A DNA stretch of 64,000 nucleotides from Bacilli bacterium (lineage in GTDB: Bacteria; Bacillota_I; Bacilli_A; ML615J-28; CAG-698), in NCBI GenBank assembly GCA_918272565.1, contig CAKJYW010000006.1, forward strand, positions 26,355 to 90,354. The letters run 5' to 3'. Positions 7,985 to 17,525 of the stretch are shown one piece after another. The notes under the pieces are model-generated. The model was not told the origin of the DNA, searched no databases, and saw only the letters and a program-made list of their open reading frames with translations. The position numbers were made by a program, and so were the translations under genes. Each line of letters opens with the position of its first letter. Within the stretch, counting starts at the first letter, position 1.

Positions 7985-10165
7985 TTATTCAATAATATAA
8001 GCTGTTTTACGCCAGAATGACATAAATTGACTTAGTGTGACTTCATAATAAACGAATAATGGGTTGCCATTCTTATCGTTTCCAAAGCGGTTATTAATGT
8101 TAGGGTCATTGATAATAACGATTGTTTGGCCATCAACTTCTCTATAGCCTCTAACAACAATCAAGTGTCCTCCTGTATCATACAATCCACCGATGTTACC
8201 TTTAACAGAAGCGCCAACAGGACCAACATTAGCTAAATGCCATTTTAGCTCTTCCCAACTAACCATATGACGAACATAGCTATCAAAGCCGAAAGCTGCG
8301 ATTGTGGCTGTGTTATATACCCAGTTACCATATGTAGGGTTATTGTGTCCACGGTCAGCAACTAAACCTGCGATATATCTGTTTTCATATTCGTCTTTAT
8401 CAGAGAAATCTAAACCTTTCCACTTAAGTAGCATTGTTGAAGTAGTGGCACTACAAATAACACTTCCAATTTCAGGAACAACATTTTGATTTACTTTAGG
8501 AACATCATAATCTACGAATGTTGGAAGTTTAGAAGTATCTACATCATATGTGTAGTTTTCATCTGTTAGTCTCATAGTTATAGCTACAAGTGATAAAACA
8601 GGGCTTTCCACTTCAACATTATCACGTCTTAAAATAATACGATATTGGTAAGCACAACCATCATTAGTAGGTACTAAGATCTCATCAGTATCCATTTTAG
8701 CCATTACATCGTTTTGGTTATAGTAAAGGTTGTTTCTTCCAAGTCCCCAAATACCATATGTGAAGTATTTGCTCCAGTTCTTTCCAACTCTAACTTTAAC
8801 TAGGAGTTCACAAGTAGCGTTCTTACCAGTTATTGCAGCCCATGATCCAACTAACTCTTTGAATTTCAAAGTTTCATAGATTGCTGAATCGTAGTATCCG
8901 TAAACTTCTCCTTCTTCTAAAACGATCTTACCATCTTTAAGCTCTAATCCATGCATAGTCTTAGCATTGAATTCTTCTGCTCTTTCAACAAAATAATGCA
9001 AGTTCATCTTCTTTGTAGCGATTGTCTTTACTGTAAATTTCTTTTCCATGTTGCTCTCTCCCACGAATAATTTTACTTTTAATATAACATCAATCTCATT
9101 TTCTTTAAAACTAACTTCACCACTTGGTGAAATGACATCACTTCTACTACTCTCCCATTCTGCTTTAACACCATATTTGTATTCTGTAGCTAATGTTAGA
9201 TTACTAGACACGACACTTTCAATCTCTATACTATCAAATACTTCTTGTATTCTTCTTTCTACACTCCATGGCTTAACATTAATAACATAAGTCTTATCAA
9301 CATCTTCATCGCCATGAGTGAACGTAGCATAAAGCTTAACTAGAACGATATTTTCAGTGTAATACACTTCTCCTTTATCGCTTAAAACGGCTCTGTTTGA
9401 TGAAGTCCAATCGATTAGCACTCCATCAACAATATCAGGTAATTCGATATCTTCACTTGTAACATCAGGTATTTTAATTCCTTTTATTACTTCATCGATA
9501 ATCTCTTCGCTAGTTTTTTCTCTTTCGATAATATTAAATACTATATCTTTCTTAATATCACCAAGCGTTACAGTAACAGTAGCTTTCCCAACTTCAAAAG
9601 CAGTAACAAGACCGTTTCTATCTAAGCTTATATAATCTAAGTCTTTAGAATAGAACTCAGCTTTAGAAGTAGTATTGGTTACCTCATATTCTATTTTATA
9701 TGTATCACCAACATGAAGTGTTACTTCATCATCACTAACTTCTAAAGTTTCTTGCGCTTTCTCTTTAACTGTTACATCAAATGAAAGATTAGCACTTGAG
9801 TTAGATACAGCTTCGATTCTTATCTTAGCTACCCCTGGACTTATACCTTTAATAATTCCATTAATAATTACTAATACATTTTCATCACTTGATGAATATT
9901 TAATATCTTTATTAGTAGCATCATCTGGAAGTAACTTTACTTCTAGATTGACTTCTTCCCCAACAGTGATCTCTCTAACCCAATTGTTAATAGCGATCTC
10001 CTCGGGTAAGATTTCTTCATCTTCTACTGGTTCATCTTCTTTTATATCATCTACTATATCTGGCTCTTTTTCTTTTTCTACTTGTTCTATTATTTCATTA
10101 GATGAACAAGCAAAAAGCAAAACACCAAAGAGTAAAACCAGTAACAAATATACATGTTTTCTCAT
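7985..10165 (-). CDS. C39-like cysteine peptidase lipoprotein with Ig-like stalk
   Basis: The 726-residue product has a lipoprotein signal (lipobox LFAC, Cys20) and an acidic linker. Two Big2-like domains follow (about 60-215; SSSDENVLVIINGIIKG is typical), then two atypical bacterial Ig-like domains (WTSSNRAVLSDKGEV; WESSRSDVISPSGEV) and a beta-rich central part. The C-terminus (about 555-726) looks like Peptidase_C39_2: a Cys in ICSATTSTMLL, a His in GGHLIVVRGY and IINDPN. That gives a papain-like Cys-His-Asn/Asp triad outside the membrane, likely cleaving peptides or cell-wall cross-links. Monocistronic, with its own promoter and terminator. Peptidase assignment is by motif only. Confidence 0.75.
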   Translation of the reverse strand: MRKHVYLLLVLLFGVLLFACSSNEIIEQVEKEKEPDIVDDIKEDEPVEDEEILPEEIAINNWVREITVGEEVNLEVKLLPDDATNKDIKYSSSDENVLVIINGIIKGISPGVAKIRIEAVSNSSANLSFDVTVKEKAQETLEVSDDEVTLHVGDTYKIEYEVTNTTSKAEFYSKDLDYISLDRNGLVTAFEVGKATVTVTLGDIKKDIVFNIIEREKTSEEIIDEVIKGIKIPDVTSEDIELPDIVDGVLIDWTSSNRAVLSDKGEVYYTENIVLVKLYATFTHGDEDVDKTYVINVKPWSVERRIQEVFDSIEIESVVSSNLTLATEYKYGVKAEWESSRSDVISPSGEVSFKENEIDVILKVKLFVGESNMEKKFTVKTIATKKMNLHYFVERAEEFNAKTMHGLELKDGKIVLEEGEVYGYYDSAIYETLKFKELVGSWAAITGKNATCELLVKVRVGKNWSKYFTYGIWGLGRNNLYYNQNDVMAKMDTDEILVPTNDGCAYQYRIILRRDNVEVESPVLSLVAITMRLTDENYTYDVDTSKLPTFVDYDVPKVNQNVVPEIGSVICSATTSTMLLKWKGLDFSDKDEYENRYIAGLVADRGHNNPTYGNWVYNTATIAAFGFDSYVRHMVSWEELKWHLANVGPVGASVKGNIGGLYDTGGHLIVVRGYREVDGQTIVIINDPNINNRFGNDKNGNPLFVYYEVTLSQFMSFWRKTAYIIE

Positions 10166-10187
10166 ATTTTGATATCCCTACTTATTT

Positions 10188-10215
10188 ATTATACCATTTT
10201 TTTAAAATCAAGCAA
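10188..10215 (-). promoter_or_regulatory. promoter of the C39-like lipoprotein gene
   Basis: Minus strand: TTGCTT (10210-10215), 16-base spacer, extended -10 TGG-TATAAT (10188-10193). Confidence 0.6.
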
Positions 10216-10266
10216 AATATTATTTTTTTAATAATTCATTTTATTTCACCCTTTTGGCTCCTTTTC

Positions 10267-10302
10267 TTTATTATTAGGCCATTTTATTGTATAATTATAC
10301 AA
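10267..10302 (+). promoter_or_regulatory. promoter with palindrome over the -10, SGNH hydrolase gene
   Basis: TATAAT (10290-10295) lies in the centre of a perfect 16-base palindrome TTGTATAATTATACAA (10287-10302); a weak -35 TTTATT is at 10267-10272. A symmetrical -10 region is a possible repressor site, but AT-rich palindromes also arise by chance. Confidence 0.5.
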
Positions 10303-10315
10303 GAGGTAAGGAATA

Positions 10316-11386
10316 ATGAGTACTAAAATTAATGATATTAAAAAAATAGACAAGAATATGGCAGATAGCGTCTTAGAACAAAACGAAACCAAATGGATTG
10401 ATGCATTAAGTGATAACTTTACAGTCCACGGGCTATACTGGTGCAAGGAAAACAAAAACTATCATCGACTCCCAGACACCCTAGAAACTCGTGACAACTT
10501 AAAAGCTTTAGCATCTCACCCAAGCGGAGCCTATGTTTCATTTCTAACAGATTCTAAATCAATATCAGTTAGAGTAAAAAACTCTAGCGCTAGTTACATG
10601 GCTCATATGAGCGCATGTGGCCAGTGTGGACTTGATTTATATGTAAAAGTTAAGGATGAATATATCTTCCTTTCCACAACAAAAGTAAATCGTGCTGAAT
10701 TTGAAATCACTATGGTTAAAAATCTAGATGATGGCATAAAGGAATTTAGATTATATTTACCAATATATGTATCTTTATTAAGTTTAGAGATCGGATTTGA
10801 TTATAACGCTAAAATTGTTAATCCTAACGACTTAAGACGTGATGCAATCATTTGGTACGGCACATCTATCTCTCAAGGTGGATGTGCAACCCGTGGAGCT
10901 ATGAGTAGTAGTGCAATTTTAGAGCGCTTGCTTAAAAAATATGAAGTATATAATTTTGGTTTTAGTGGCAATGCTCACTTAGATATCGAAGTAGCATATA
11001 CTTTATCTAAAATTAAAAATGTAAAATACATAATCATTGAATCAGAATCAAATAACACATACGCTAGGACTAAAGAAAAGCTATATGACTTTTTGAAAGT
11101 CTTAAAAGATGCTAATCCTGATGCCATAATGTATGTATTAAGTCACTATCCTAACCCTTATGAACTAGTAAATAGCGACTTTCATAAAGCACAGCTTAAA
11201 CAAAAAGCTTTACATAAAAGAATTGTTAAGAAACTAAATGATGAAAAAGTAATCTATATTGATGGAGAAAAGATAATAAAAGATGACAAATATGAAGTAA
11301 CAGTTGATGGAATTCATCAAACTGATTTAGGCTTCATGATGGTTAGTAAATATTTTTATAAAATTATTAGAAAAAACGAACAGTAA
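10316..11386 (+). CDS. SGNH/GDSL-type hydrolase
   Basis: The 356-residue protein has no signal peptide. The N-terminal 160 residues form a beta-rich domain, as in two-domain sialate O-acetylesterase-like or acyl-esterase SGNH enzymes. The C-terminal domain carries the SGNH blocks: WYGTSISQGG (Ser), FGFSGNAHLD (Gly/Asn region) and DGIHQTDLGF (Asp-His). It would remove acyl groups from sugars or other esters in the cytoplasm. AGAGGTAAGG precedes the ATG. The ECF sigma gene begins 33 bases later, so they may share a transcript. Confidence 0.85.
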   Translation: MSTKINDIKKIDKNMADSVLEQNETKWIDALSDNFTVHGLYWCKENKNYHRLPDTLETRDNLKALASHPSGAYVSFLTDSKSISVRVKNSSASYMAHMSACGQCGLDLYVKVKDEYIFLSTTKVNRAEFEITMVKNLDDGIKEFRLYLPIYVSLLSLEIGFDYNAKIVNPNDLRRDAIIWYGTSISQGGCATRGAMSSSAILERLLKKYEVYNFGFSGNAHLDIEVAYTLSKIKNVKYIIIESESNNTYARTKEKLYDFLKVLKDANPDAIMYVLSHYPNPYELVNSDFHKAQLKQKALHKRIVKKLNDEKVIYIDGEKIIKDDKYEVTVDGIHQTDLGFMMVSKYFYKIIRKNEQ

Positions 11387-11419
11387 ATTGTTATATTATT
11401 GTATCGTGGAAAGGACATT

Positions 11420-11926
11420 ATGAAACCACGTGAGTTAGAACATTACGTTAGTTTATACAAAAGTGGTAACGGCGATGCGTTCGATATAATTTACGAAGAA
11501 ACGAAAAAGAGCGTGTATCTATCTATCTACAATATCATCAAAAACAAAGAAGTTATTGCGGATTTAATGCAAGATACATATATGAAAGCTATTTCTTCAA
11601 TCGACATGTACAAAGAAAATACCAACTTTAGTGCTTGGATTTCAACAATCGCTCGTAATCTTGCAATAAACTACTATAACAAATATAAGAAAGAAACAAT
11701 TGTTGATGAAGTGGAAGAAGCATATTTGTTTACTGAATCACCTAACAATTCAATAATCGATGATGCGATGCGATTACTTGATGATGAAACCGAAAAAGAG
11801 ATCTTCTTCTTGCACATTGTCTTAAATACTAAATTTAAAGACATCGCCTCAAACTTAGATATGCCACTATCTACAGTTTATTTCATCTACAAAAATGCCA
11901 TAAGTAAGATAAAGGAGAACCTTTAA
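11420..11926 (+). CDS. ECF-type RNA polymerase sigma factor
   Basis: 168 residues from the ATG at 11420 (GGAAAGGA site just upstream); an in-frame TTG seven codons earlier has no ribosome site. Region 2 includes DLMQDTYMKAISSIDMYKENTNFSAW-type residues with the usual ARNLAINYYN. Region 4 contains KFKDIASNLDMPLSTVYFIYKNAISKI, an HTH. It directs RNA polymerase to a small regulon, normally held inactive by a membrane anti-sigma factor, which the next gene appears to encode (stop and start one base apart). Confidence 0.9.
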   Translation: MKPRELEHYVSLYKSGNGDAFDIIYEETKKSVYLSIYNIIKNKEVIADLMQDTYMKAISSIDMYKENTNFSAWISTIARNLAINYYNKYKKETIVDEVEEAYLFTESPNNSIIDDAMRLLDDETEKEIFFLHIVLNTKFKDIASNLDMPLSTVYFIYKNAISKIKENL

Positions 11927-11927
11927 A

Positions 11928-12659
11928 ATGAAAGTTAAAGACCTCAAAAAAGAAATACAAGCTTACAAGAATCAAGAATTTGATATTCCTGATATATATG
12001 AAAAAATAGAGGATGAAGCAAAAAGCGCTGCTTTAGTTAGAAGTAAACCTAAAAGACACTTCACCTTCAAGGTTCGCTATGCCATTAGCTTTGCGGTTTT
12101 AGTGATTGCTGTAGCTATTGCTATTCCAATCATCTCTTCAGGAACTAAGAAGTCATTTGCTCCTGCAATGGACTCTAGTCCTCTTCCTTCAAAAAGCAAT
12201 GCTGAAGGAGAAAGTTATTACGAAGATCCTGATTCAATAAATCAACCAGCAAACGAACCTCAAAGTGAAGCTGTTCCAAAAGAAGGACAAATTGATGCAG
12301 AAACTGAAGCTCCTGACCCTTCTTCAATCAAAGATTTGAACTTTACTTCACTAGACGCTCTAAATGAATATGCGGGATGCTCTATTAAAGCATCTAACTT
12401 AAGTGTGACAGATGAAAAATACGTATATGAAAGTGATACAAAAGTAGCTAGACATTATTTCACATATAATGGTAATAGTTATTATGTATCATCTACTTCT
12501 ATAGATAATGTAACAAAAGACTTAAGCGAAGAAGATACAATTCATAACACATCAAATTATGAAATCTACTGGATTATAGATGATATCTATTATTCACTTC
12601 AAACAATATCACAAGCTACAAAAGAAGAATTTACAGATGTTTATAACTCTGTTAGATAA
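11928..12659 (+). CDS. probable membrane anti-sigma factor
   Basis: 243 residues: a charged cytoplasmic N-terminus of about 50 residues, one membrane segment near 51-70 (FAVLVIAVAIAIPII), then a Pro/Glu-rich linker and an extracytoplasmic domain of about 110 residues. This layout, and a position directly after an ECF sigma gene with AAGGAGAAC ahead of its ATG, fit a single-pass anti-sigma factor that senses an envelope signal. I see no HxxxCxxC zinc anti-sigma motif, so it is not a ZAS-type protein. Function is inferred mainly from context. Confidence 0.7.
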   Translation: MKVKDLKKEIQAYKNQEFDIPDIYEKIEDEAKSAALVRSKPKRHFTFKVRYAISFAVLVIAVAIAIPIISSGTKKSFAPAMDSSPLPSKSNAEGESYYEDPDSINQPANEPQSEAVPKEGQIDAETEAPDPSSIKDLNFTSLDALNEYAGCSIKASNLSVTDEKYVYESDTKVARHYFTYNGNSYYVSSTSIDNVTKDLSEEDTIHNTSNYEIYWIIDDIYYSLQTISQATKEEFTDVYNSVR

Positions 12660-12684
12660 TATAATTTTTAAAGATGAAAAAAAG

Positions 12685-12720
12685 AGGATAAAAGACTATA
12701 AAATCTTTTATCCTTTTTTT
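12685..12720. terminator. bidirectional terminator
   Basis: AGGATAAAAGA (12685-12695) pairs with TCTTTTATCCT (12704-12714); T-run on plus and A-run ahead of the stem serve both the anti-sigma gene and the convergent gene ending at 12722. Confidence 0.8.
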
Positions 12721-12721
12721 G

Positions 12722-14158
12722 TTATTTTCCTTTAACTGCTAGCCTTACACACTCATATCCACCATCATAGAAACCTTTATCTTTAAGTTCATCTATTTGG
12801 TGACACATATGTACTAAGATCTCTTTATCAGTTAATAATCTATCTAACATCTCATTAATAGATTTCTTTGTTGGACACTCGAAAGTAGCGTCTCCTTTTT
12901 CTCTACCATTAATTGCTCCATAAACTTCATGACCACCGATGTGTTTCATAAATAATTTAGGAATTGGATAGTATGCTAGTTCACTTGGTTTAGTGATAAG
13001 CAAATCACTAACTGGCATTAAAAGATTTGTTGAATAAACTGCTTCAAAGATGTTTTCGTTATATATTGAATAAATACCACTAACATCTTCTTGTTTAATA
13101 TTATGTGCAAATTCTTTTAATTTATTATATTCATTAAAGAAATTGTTAGATTCAAATCCACCAAGTTTTTCTTGTAACTTTTCATAAACTGTCTTATGAT
13201 CACCAAAATTAATAAATAAAGCAACCTTCTTTTCTTTAATGTATGGAAGTAAGTGCTTAACCATCGCTAGATACATATCAAATCCAGCACCAGCACCACC
13301 AACAGTCATTAAAATTCTAACTGGTTTGTTATTATTTAATCTATAAATACGCTTGGCGTTATCTTCATGTAAATCAACTAATAACTCATGATCAACAAAG
13401 CATCCAACCATCTTTAAATCATCTTCACTTATTCCTTTTAATGGTTCTTTACTAAATCCATTTAGCATCTTATAGCCAAGATAAGCAAAAGGAGTTTGTA
13501 CAGCATGAATAGCACCTTCTGATAAGTGTAATCCCATAGGCCAGTTATCAGGAATCGCATTAACAACATGTGTCATCCCACTATGAATTGCTCCTTGACT
13601 TGGCCAAACATGAGTTGCAATATATGGAATATCTTTAGGAATGTTTTTAAAGATTGGAACAAGTAGTTCACTATTTCTTTGGTCTTTAGCGTTGTATGTT
13701 ATCTTTTTAAAACCTTCACTATTAAGTGGTTCCCATACTATCTTATTAAATAAATGTGACTTTTGACTAATTCTAGATGCTAGTGAGTACATATCATTTT
13801 GCTCTCTAATCATCTTAGAACCTGTTGCATCAAAAGAAGCAAGGTCAAGCCAATAAGGCTTATAACCTAAAGCCTTAGCACAACTAGCCATCGCAATAGA
13901 AATACGATAGTGACCAAATCCCATTCTAATGTTTCCAACAATCAAAGCATTATCACTAAATGCTTCATTTCTTTCTCCAAAGATAATATTAGAAGCATCT
14001 AAAAAATCTAAGGTATCAATATCCTTAAATGCTATTTTATAATCGCTAGCACTATCATCACCATATTTTTTGATATATTTGGCTTTACTTTTATTAGCAC
14101 CTTTAATAGTCTTCTTATCAATTTCATTACCAAAAATCACACTACTTTTATCTATCAT
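12722..14158 (-). CDS. GT-B-like protein, possible glycosyltransferase
   Basis: 478 residues, soluble, no signal peptide. I do not recognise a named family with certainty. Segments recall GT-B enzymes of the MurG/UgtP/MGDG-synthase type: a GNIRMGFGHYRISIAMA loop like the GHG/GHR loop of the N-terminal Rossmann domain, a TVGGAGAGFDMYL glycine-rich turn at the start of the second domain, and a LLITKPSELAYYPIPKL stretch like the acceptor/nucleotide-sugar site. The product could be a glycolipid or another sugar conjugate. Monocistronic with a good promoter. Confident that it is a real conserved enzyme; low confidence on substrate. Confidence 0.55.
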   Translation of the reverse strand: MIDKSSVIFGNEIDKKTIKGANKSKAKYIKKYGDDSASDYKIAFKDIDTLDFLDASNIIFGERNEAFSDNALIVGNIRMGFGHYRISIAMASCAKALGYKPYWLDLASFDATGSKMIREQNDMYSLASRISQKSHLFNKIVWEPLNSEGFKKITYNAKDQRNSELLVPIFKNIPKDIPYIATHVWPSQGAIHSGMTHVVNAIPDNWPMGLHLSEGAIHAVQTPFAYLGYKMLNGFSKEPLKGISEDDLKMVGCFVDHELLVDLHEDNAKRIYRLNNNKPVRILMTVGGAGAGFDMYLAMVKHLLPYIKEKKVALFINFGDHKTVYEKLQEKLGGFESNNFFNEYNKLKEFAHNIKQEDVSGIYSIYNENIFEAVYSTNLLMPVSDLLITKPSELAYYPIPKLFMKHIGGHEVYGAINGREKGDATFECPTKKSINEMLDRLLTDKEILVHMCHQIDELKDKGFYDGGYECVRLAVKGK

Positions 14159-14182
14159 TTTTGTCTCCTTTATCCATTATTT

Positions 14183-14211
14183 ATTATATGATAAAAAACT
14201 AATTTAATCAA
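14183..14211 (-). promoter_or_regulatory. promoter of the GT-B-like gene
   Basis: Minus strand: TTGATT (14206-14211), 17-base spacer, TATAAT (14183-14188); AAGGAG follows before the ATG. Confidence 0.7.
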
Positions 14212-14213
14212 AT

Positions 14214-14241
14214 AAAAAAACTAGTGGATTTCTCCACTAGT
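14214..14241 (-). terminator. terminator of the 837-residue lipoprotein gene
   Basis: ACTAGTGGA/TCCACTAGT stem (14220-14241), followed by seven T residues on the minus strand. Confidence 0.85.
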
Positions 14242-14272
14242 AATCAAATTAATAACCAAGTTTATAAACTAA

Positions 14273-16786
14273 TTAATAAACCAAGTCATATTCTAACTTA
14301 TCTTCGCAATCTTCAATATTGATAGTCAAGATTTTTCTATATGTATCAATATTGTAACTAGCTAACTTGAAGTTGAATTCATAATTTGCTTGGTCATAAT
14401 AGAACATTAGGGCAGTTGCATAAATACCGATTTGTTCAATATAGATTGGGAAGTAATATTTTTCAACAAGTTCGATTACTTCTTCGCTTAGACCATAGTC
14501 TTCTTTATCTTCTTCAGCTAGATATTTTTGTAAGTAAGTAGCACATTCTTCAAATGTAGGTAATGTCCTATCTTCAACAACCATAGGACGTGAAGTAGAA
14601 GTGTTAACATAAACAAAATATGCTTTTGGTCCTTCTAAGTAATCATAACCACCATCTTTTTTACCATAAAGAACAGTGCCTTCAGGATCTTCTTCCCAAA
14701 TTGCCTTAGCAACTGGAGCAAGTACATCGTTTAAATCTTCATATGAGAAGCTTGTTAAGTTCTCTACAGTAATATTGATACCTGCAGTCTTGTATTTATC
14801 AAAGTTAATACCTGCAAACAAAATAGTGTTTTCTTTTCTAATTTCATAACCAGCATCGTTGAAGTATTCAACTAATTCATTAGTTTTATCATTATAGTTT
14901 TCGATATCTTCATCTAGATAATCGACAATCTTCTCATAGAATTCTTTAATTAATGCTTTTTGAGTTTCACTGTATTTACTAGTTTCTACTCTATTACCAT
15001 TTTCATCTAAGTAATATAGATTGATAACAAAAGCACTTGAGTAATGATAATCTTTTTCGATTTCTAGCATCTTATTATATATTCTTTCCCAAAGAAGTGA
15101 ATTATAACCGTAATTATTAATGTTATATTTCTTAACGATATAATCATATAAGCAGTTTTCTCTTAAATAATGATATGCTAATTCTTGAGTACTACGAACA
15201 TTGTAGATTGCTTCTAAGAAGTTTTCCCAACCATAACTTGCTGGATAACCATATTTTAGATATGTTCCTGCTTCAAAGTCAGCCTTTTCCATCTCTGCTG
15301 TTTCCCAAGCATATTCCCATCTTTCTTTATTCAAGATTCTTTCAGTTGCTTTTTCTTTAGTTAAATCATATACATCATTGATTTCTTTATTATATAGAGC
15401 ATTATAATAATTAACTAATTCAATAGCAGTATTAACACCAAATCTCTTATCAAGTAATGTAAATAAATCATCTTTAGTAAGAAGTGTATCTTTAAATGTA
15501 ACTACAACATTACCGTTATCTACTTCTAGTTCAGGAATAGATCCACTTCCATAAGTTGAAAGATATCCTGCTTGTAAGAATTGATCGTAAATCATTAGAC
15601 CAAATACTTGTCTTAATGTTAACATTGTGCTTTCAGCATAGTCATCATCAATTTCTCTTTCAAGTAATACTTCACGAATTAAAGGCTTAGCTTCTTCGTA
15701 AGGCATCTTGTCGATCTTCTTTAATAATAATGCTGTGTAATATGTTCCATCAAATTCGTAGCCACTAGCCCAGTACCAACTATTATCACTACCATCAGCG
15801 TCTTTACTATATTCTGTGAAGTTCTTTGATAAATAGTCATATAATTCTTCATCAAAATATTTAACTGTACTTTTAGATGCAAATAATTTACCTTTATTAG
15901 TTACATCAAATACGTAATTACCATCTTCTAAAGTGTAATCAACGCCACTAACTAACTTGCTGTTTTCAGTAGCACTTTGTTTATAAATTCCACTCTTTTC
16001 ATATAGATCGATATAAGCATCAACTATTTCTTTTGTAGTTAGGTCAACTTTTGTATCATCCCAAACCCACTTGGCTGTTTGAGCTGTTCCAGCAACAACT
16101 GAAATTCCCATATTCTTTAGTGTACTAGTGTAACTAGCGTCACTACTAAATGGAATTAAAATCATATAGAATTCATTGAAATAGTTACCTAAATAGCTAT
16201 TTTGATATTGAGTGTTTTCAAAATCAATACTGCTTCTAATCAACTCTTGATAATCTTTAGAAATAATTAATTTAGCTAATTTCTTGTGATAATAATTTAA
16301 GATATCTTCTTCAGTAAAATATCCGTATACCGCAAAATTATCAGAGAACACTTTCTCTCTAGCTTTGATTTCATCATCTGACATGCCATCCTTACCATCA
16401 GGGAACTTCTCTTCTTCGTATAAAGCCGTAACATCGCTTTCCTTAACCAAATCCCAATAAGGTGTATTATCGTATGTATCAAATTTCTCATTCTTACCAA
16501 ACAAAGCATTATATAAATCCTTCTTACCGATGCTCTTAAGAATAAGTTCATCAGCCCAGTCAACAATAATACCTGTTCCATAAGTATTCTTCATGTTGAT
16601 GTACATATCGTTTTTATAGATGTCATATGTCAATTCACCTTGTTTAACAGTCATGTAAACAACGTCATCTTTATCCTTTGGAAATACTGGATTATCGCTT
16701 GGATCTTCCTTGCAACTACATCCATATATAAAAACTGTCACAAACACCATTATGACTAATAATAATTTCTTAATAAATGTCTTCAT
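14273..16786 (-). CDS. large lipoprotein, possibly PrsA/SurA-like
   Basis: 837 residues with a lipoprotein signal (lipobox IYGC, Cys23, followed by a second Cys). The body is acidic and Tyr-rich. Two segments, about 43-95 (YMTVKQGELTYDIYKNDMY) and about 420-480 (VVVTFKDTLLTKDDLFTLLD), look like the short beta-plus-helix start of SurA/PrsA N-terminal domains, suggesting a duplicated chaperone fold. I see no clear parvulin PPIase domain. It would help fold exported proteins, which are many here; this is inference from weak similarity. Monocistronic, with its own promoter and terminator. Confidence 0.5.
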   Translation of the reverse strand: MKTFIKKLLLVIMVFVTVFIYGCSCKEDPSDNPVFPKDKDDVVYMTVKQGELTYDIYKNDMYINMKNTYGTGIIVDWADELILKSIGKKDLYNALFGKNEKFDTYDNTPYWDLVKESDVTALYEEEKFPDGKDGMSDDEIKAREKVFSDNFAVYGYFTEEDILNYYHKKLAKLIISKDYQELIRSSIDFENTQYQNSYLGNYFNEFYMILIPFSSDASYTSTLKNMGISVVAGTAQTAKWVWDDTKVDLTTKEIVDAYIDLYEKSGIYKQSATENSKLVSGVDYTLEDGNYVFDVTNKGKLFASKSTVKYFDEELYDYLSKNFTEYSKDADGSDNSWYWASGYEFDGTYYTALLLKKIDKMPYEEAKPLIREVLLEREIDDDYAESTMLTLRQVFGLMIYDQFLQAGYLSTYGSGSIPELEVDNGNVVVTFKDTLLTKDDLFTLLDKRFGVNTAIELVNYYNALYNKEINDVYDLTKEKATERILNKERWEYAWETAEMEKADFEAGTYLKYGYPASYGWENFLEAIYNVRSTQELAYHYLRENCLYDYIVKKYNINNYGYNSLLWERIYNKMLEIEKDYHYSSAFVINLYYLDENGNRVETSKYSETQKALIKEFYEKIVDYLDEDIENYNDKTNELVEYFNDAGYEIRKENTILFAGINFDKYKTAGINITVENLTSFSYEDLNDVLAPVAKAIWEEDPEGTVLYGKKDGGYDYLEGPKAYFVYVNTSTSRPMVVEDRTLPTFEECATYLQKYLAEEDKEDYGLSEEVIELVEKYYFPIYIEQIGIYATALMFYYDQANYEFNFKLASYNIDTYRKILTINIEDCEDKLEYDLVY

Positions 16787-16827
16787 ATTTTTCTCCTAAT
16801 TGTTCATTACTAAAATCTTGCCTTATT

Positions 16828-16856
16828 ATTCTACCACTTTTTCCATCGTTTTACAA
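16828..16856 (-). promoter_or_regulatory. promoter of the 837-residue lipoprotein gene
   Basis: Minus strand: TTGTAA (16851-16856), 17-base spacer, extended -10 TGG-TAGAAT (16828-16833). Confidence 0.65.
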
Positions 16857-16864
16857 GAAATGAT

Positions 16865-17470
16865 TTACTTTCCTAAATTGTTAGTCTTAATAATCGTATG
16901 TTTAATGTAGTCTAAATAGTTCTTATATTCACTAAAAACATCTTCCTTGCTCTTACCTTTTAAGATAAAATCATTCAAACATGTGATATAAGACATCTCT
17001 ATTAATCCCATAAAGATATTAGAATTAGGTAAGTCCTTGATGTCTTTAGGAATGTCTTCGTTATTCTTCAAACGATTCATCTCTTTAATCAATTTAGAAT
17101 TAGGCAAGCTCGAATTAATAAATGACATATAGATATTTAAATTGAACTGTCTATTCTCACCATTATCTAGAATTGTTAGAACATTAAAGAACTCGCTTTT
17201 TAAGATATCAAAATAATTCTTATCCTTATTATCTTCGTTTATCTTTAACTCTTCTAATGCCTCTAAATAGATCTCATCAATAATATAAACAAATAAGTCG
17301 TCAATATTTTCAAAATATTGATAAAAAGAACCTCTCGGAATATTACTATCTCTAATGATGTTTGAAACAAGTGCCTTATCGAGAGGAACTCTACTGAATT
17401 CTTTCTTAGCAGCTTTGATTATTCTATTTTTCTTATCTTCTTTTAAATTTAAAAATGTCTGTGATATCAT
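16865..17470 (-). CDS. TetR-family transcriptional regulator
   Basis: 201 residues from the ATG at 17470, which has AAAGGTG seven bases upstream; a longer reading from 17524 would run across the -10 box and is rejected. The N-terminal HTH is clear: RIIKAAKKEFSR, LVSNIIRDSNIPRGSFYQYF, then NIDDLFVYII. The C-terminal ligand domain is all-helical and not assignable. It lies downstream of, and codirectional with, the ABC permease and binding protein genes and has its own operator-containing promoter. Confidence 0.88.
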   Translation of the reverse strand: MISQTFLNLKEDKKNRIIKAAKKEFSRVPLDKALVSNIIRDSNIPRGSFYQYFENIDDLFVYIIDEIYLEALEELKINEDNKDKNYFDILKSEFFNVLTILDNGENRQFNLNIYMSFINSSLPNSKLIKEMNRLKNNEDIPKDIKDLPNSNIFMGLIEMSYITCLNDFILKGKSKEDVFSEYKNYLDYIKHTIIKTNNLGK

Positions 17471-17489
17471 ACTCTTCACCTTTTTTTCT

Positions 17490-17518
17490 ATTCTAACAAA
17501 AAAATGACACATTGTCAA
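17490..17518 (-). promoter_or_regulatory. tetR-type promoter with palindromic operator
   Basis: Minus strand: TTGACA (17513-17518), 17-base spacer, TAGAAT (17490-17495). A palindrome TGACA-CAT-TGTCA (17505-17517) covers the -35 box, a good position for autorepression by the TetR protein. Confidence 0.75.
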
Positions 17519-17525
17519 ATTCATG

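Noticed and set aside
15175..15360. Plus-strand frame antisense to the 837-residue lipoprotein
   Set aside because: Composition is what antisense of an AT-rich gene gives; no promoter or ribosome site.
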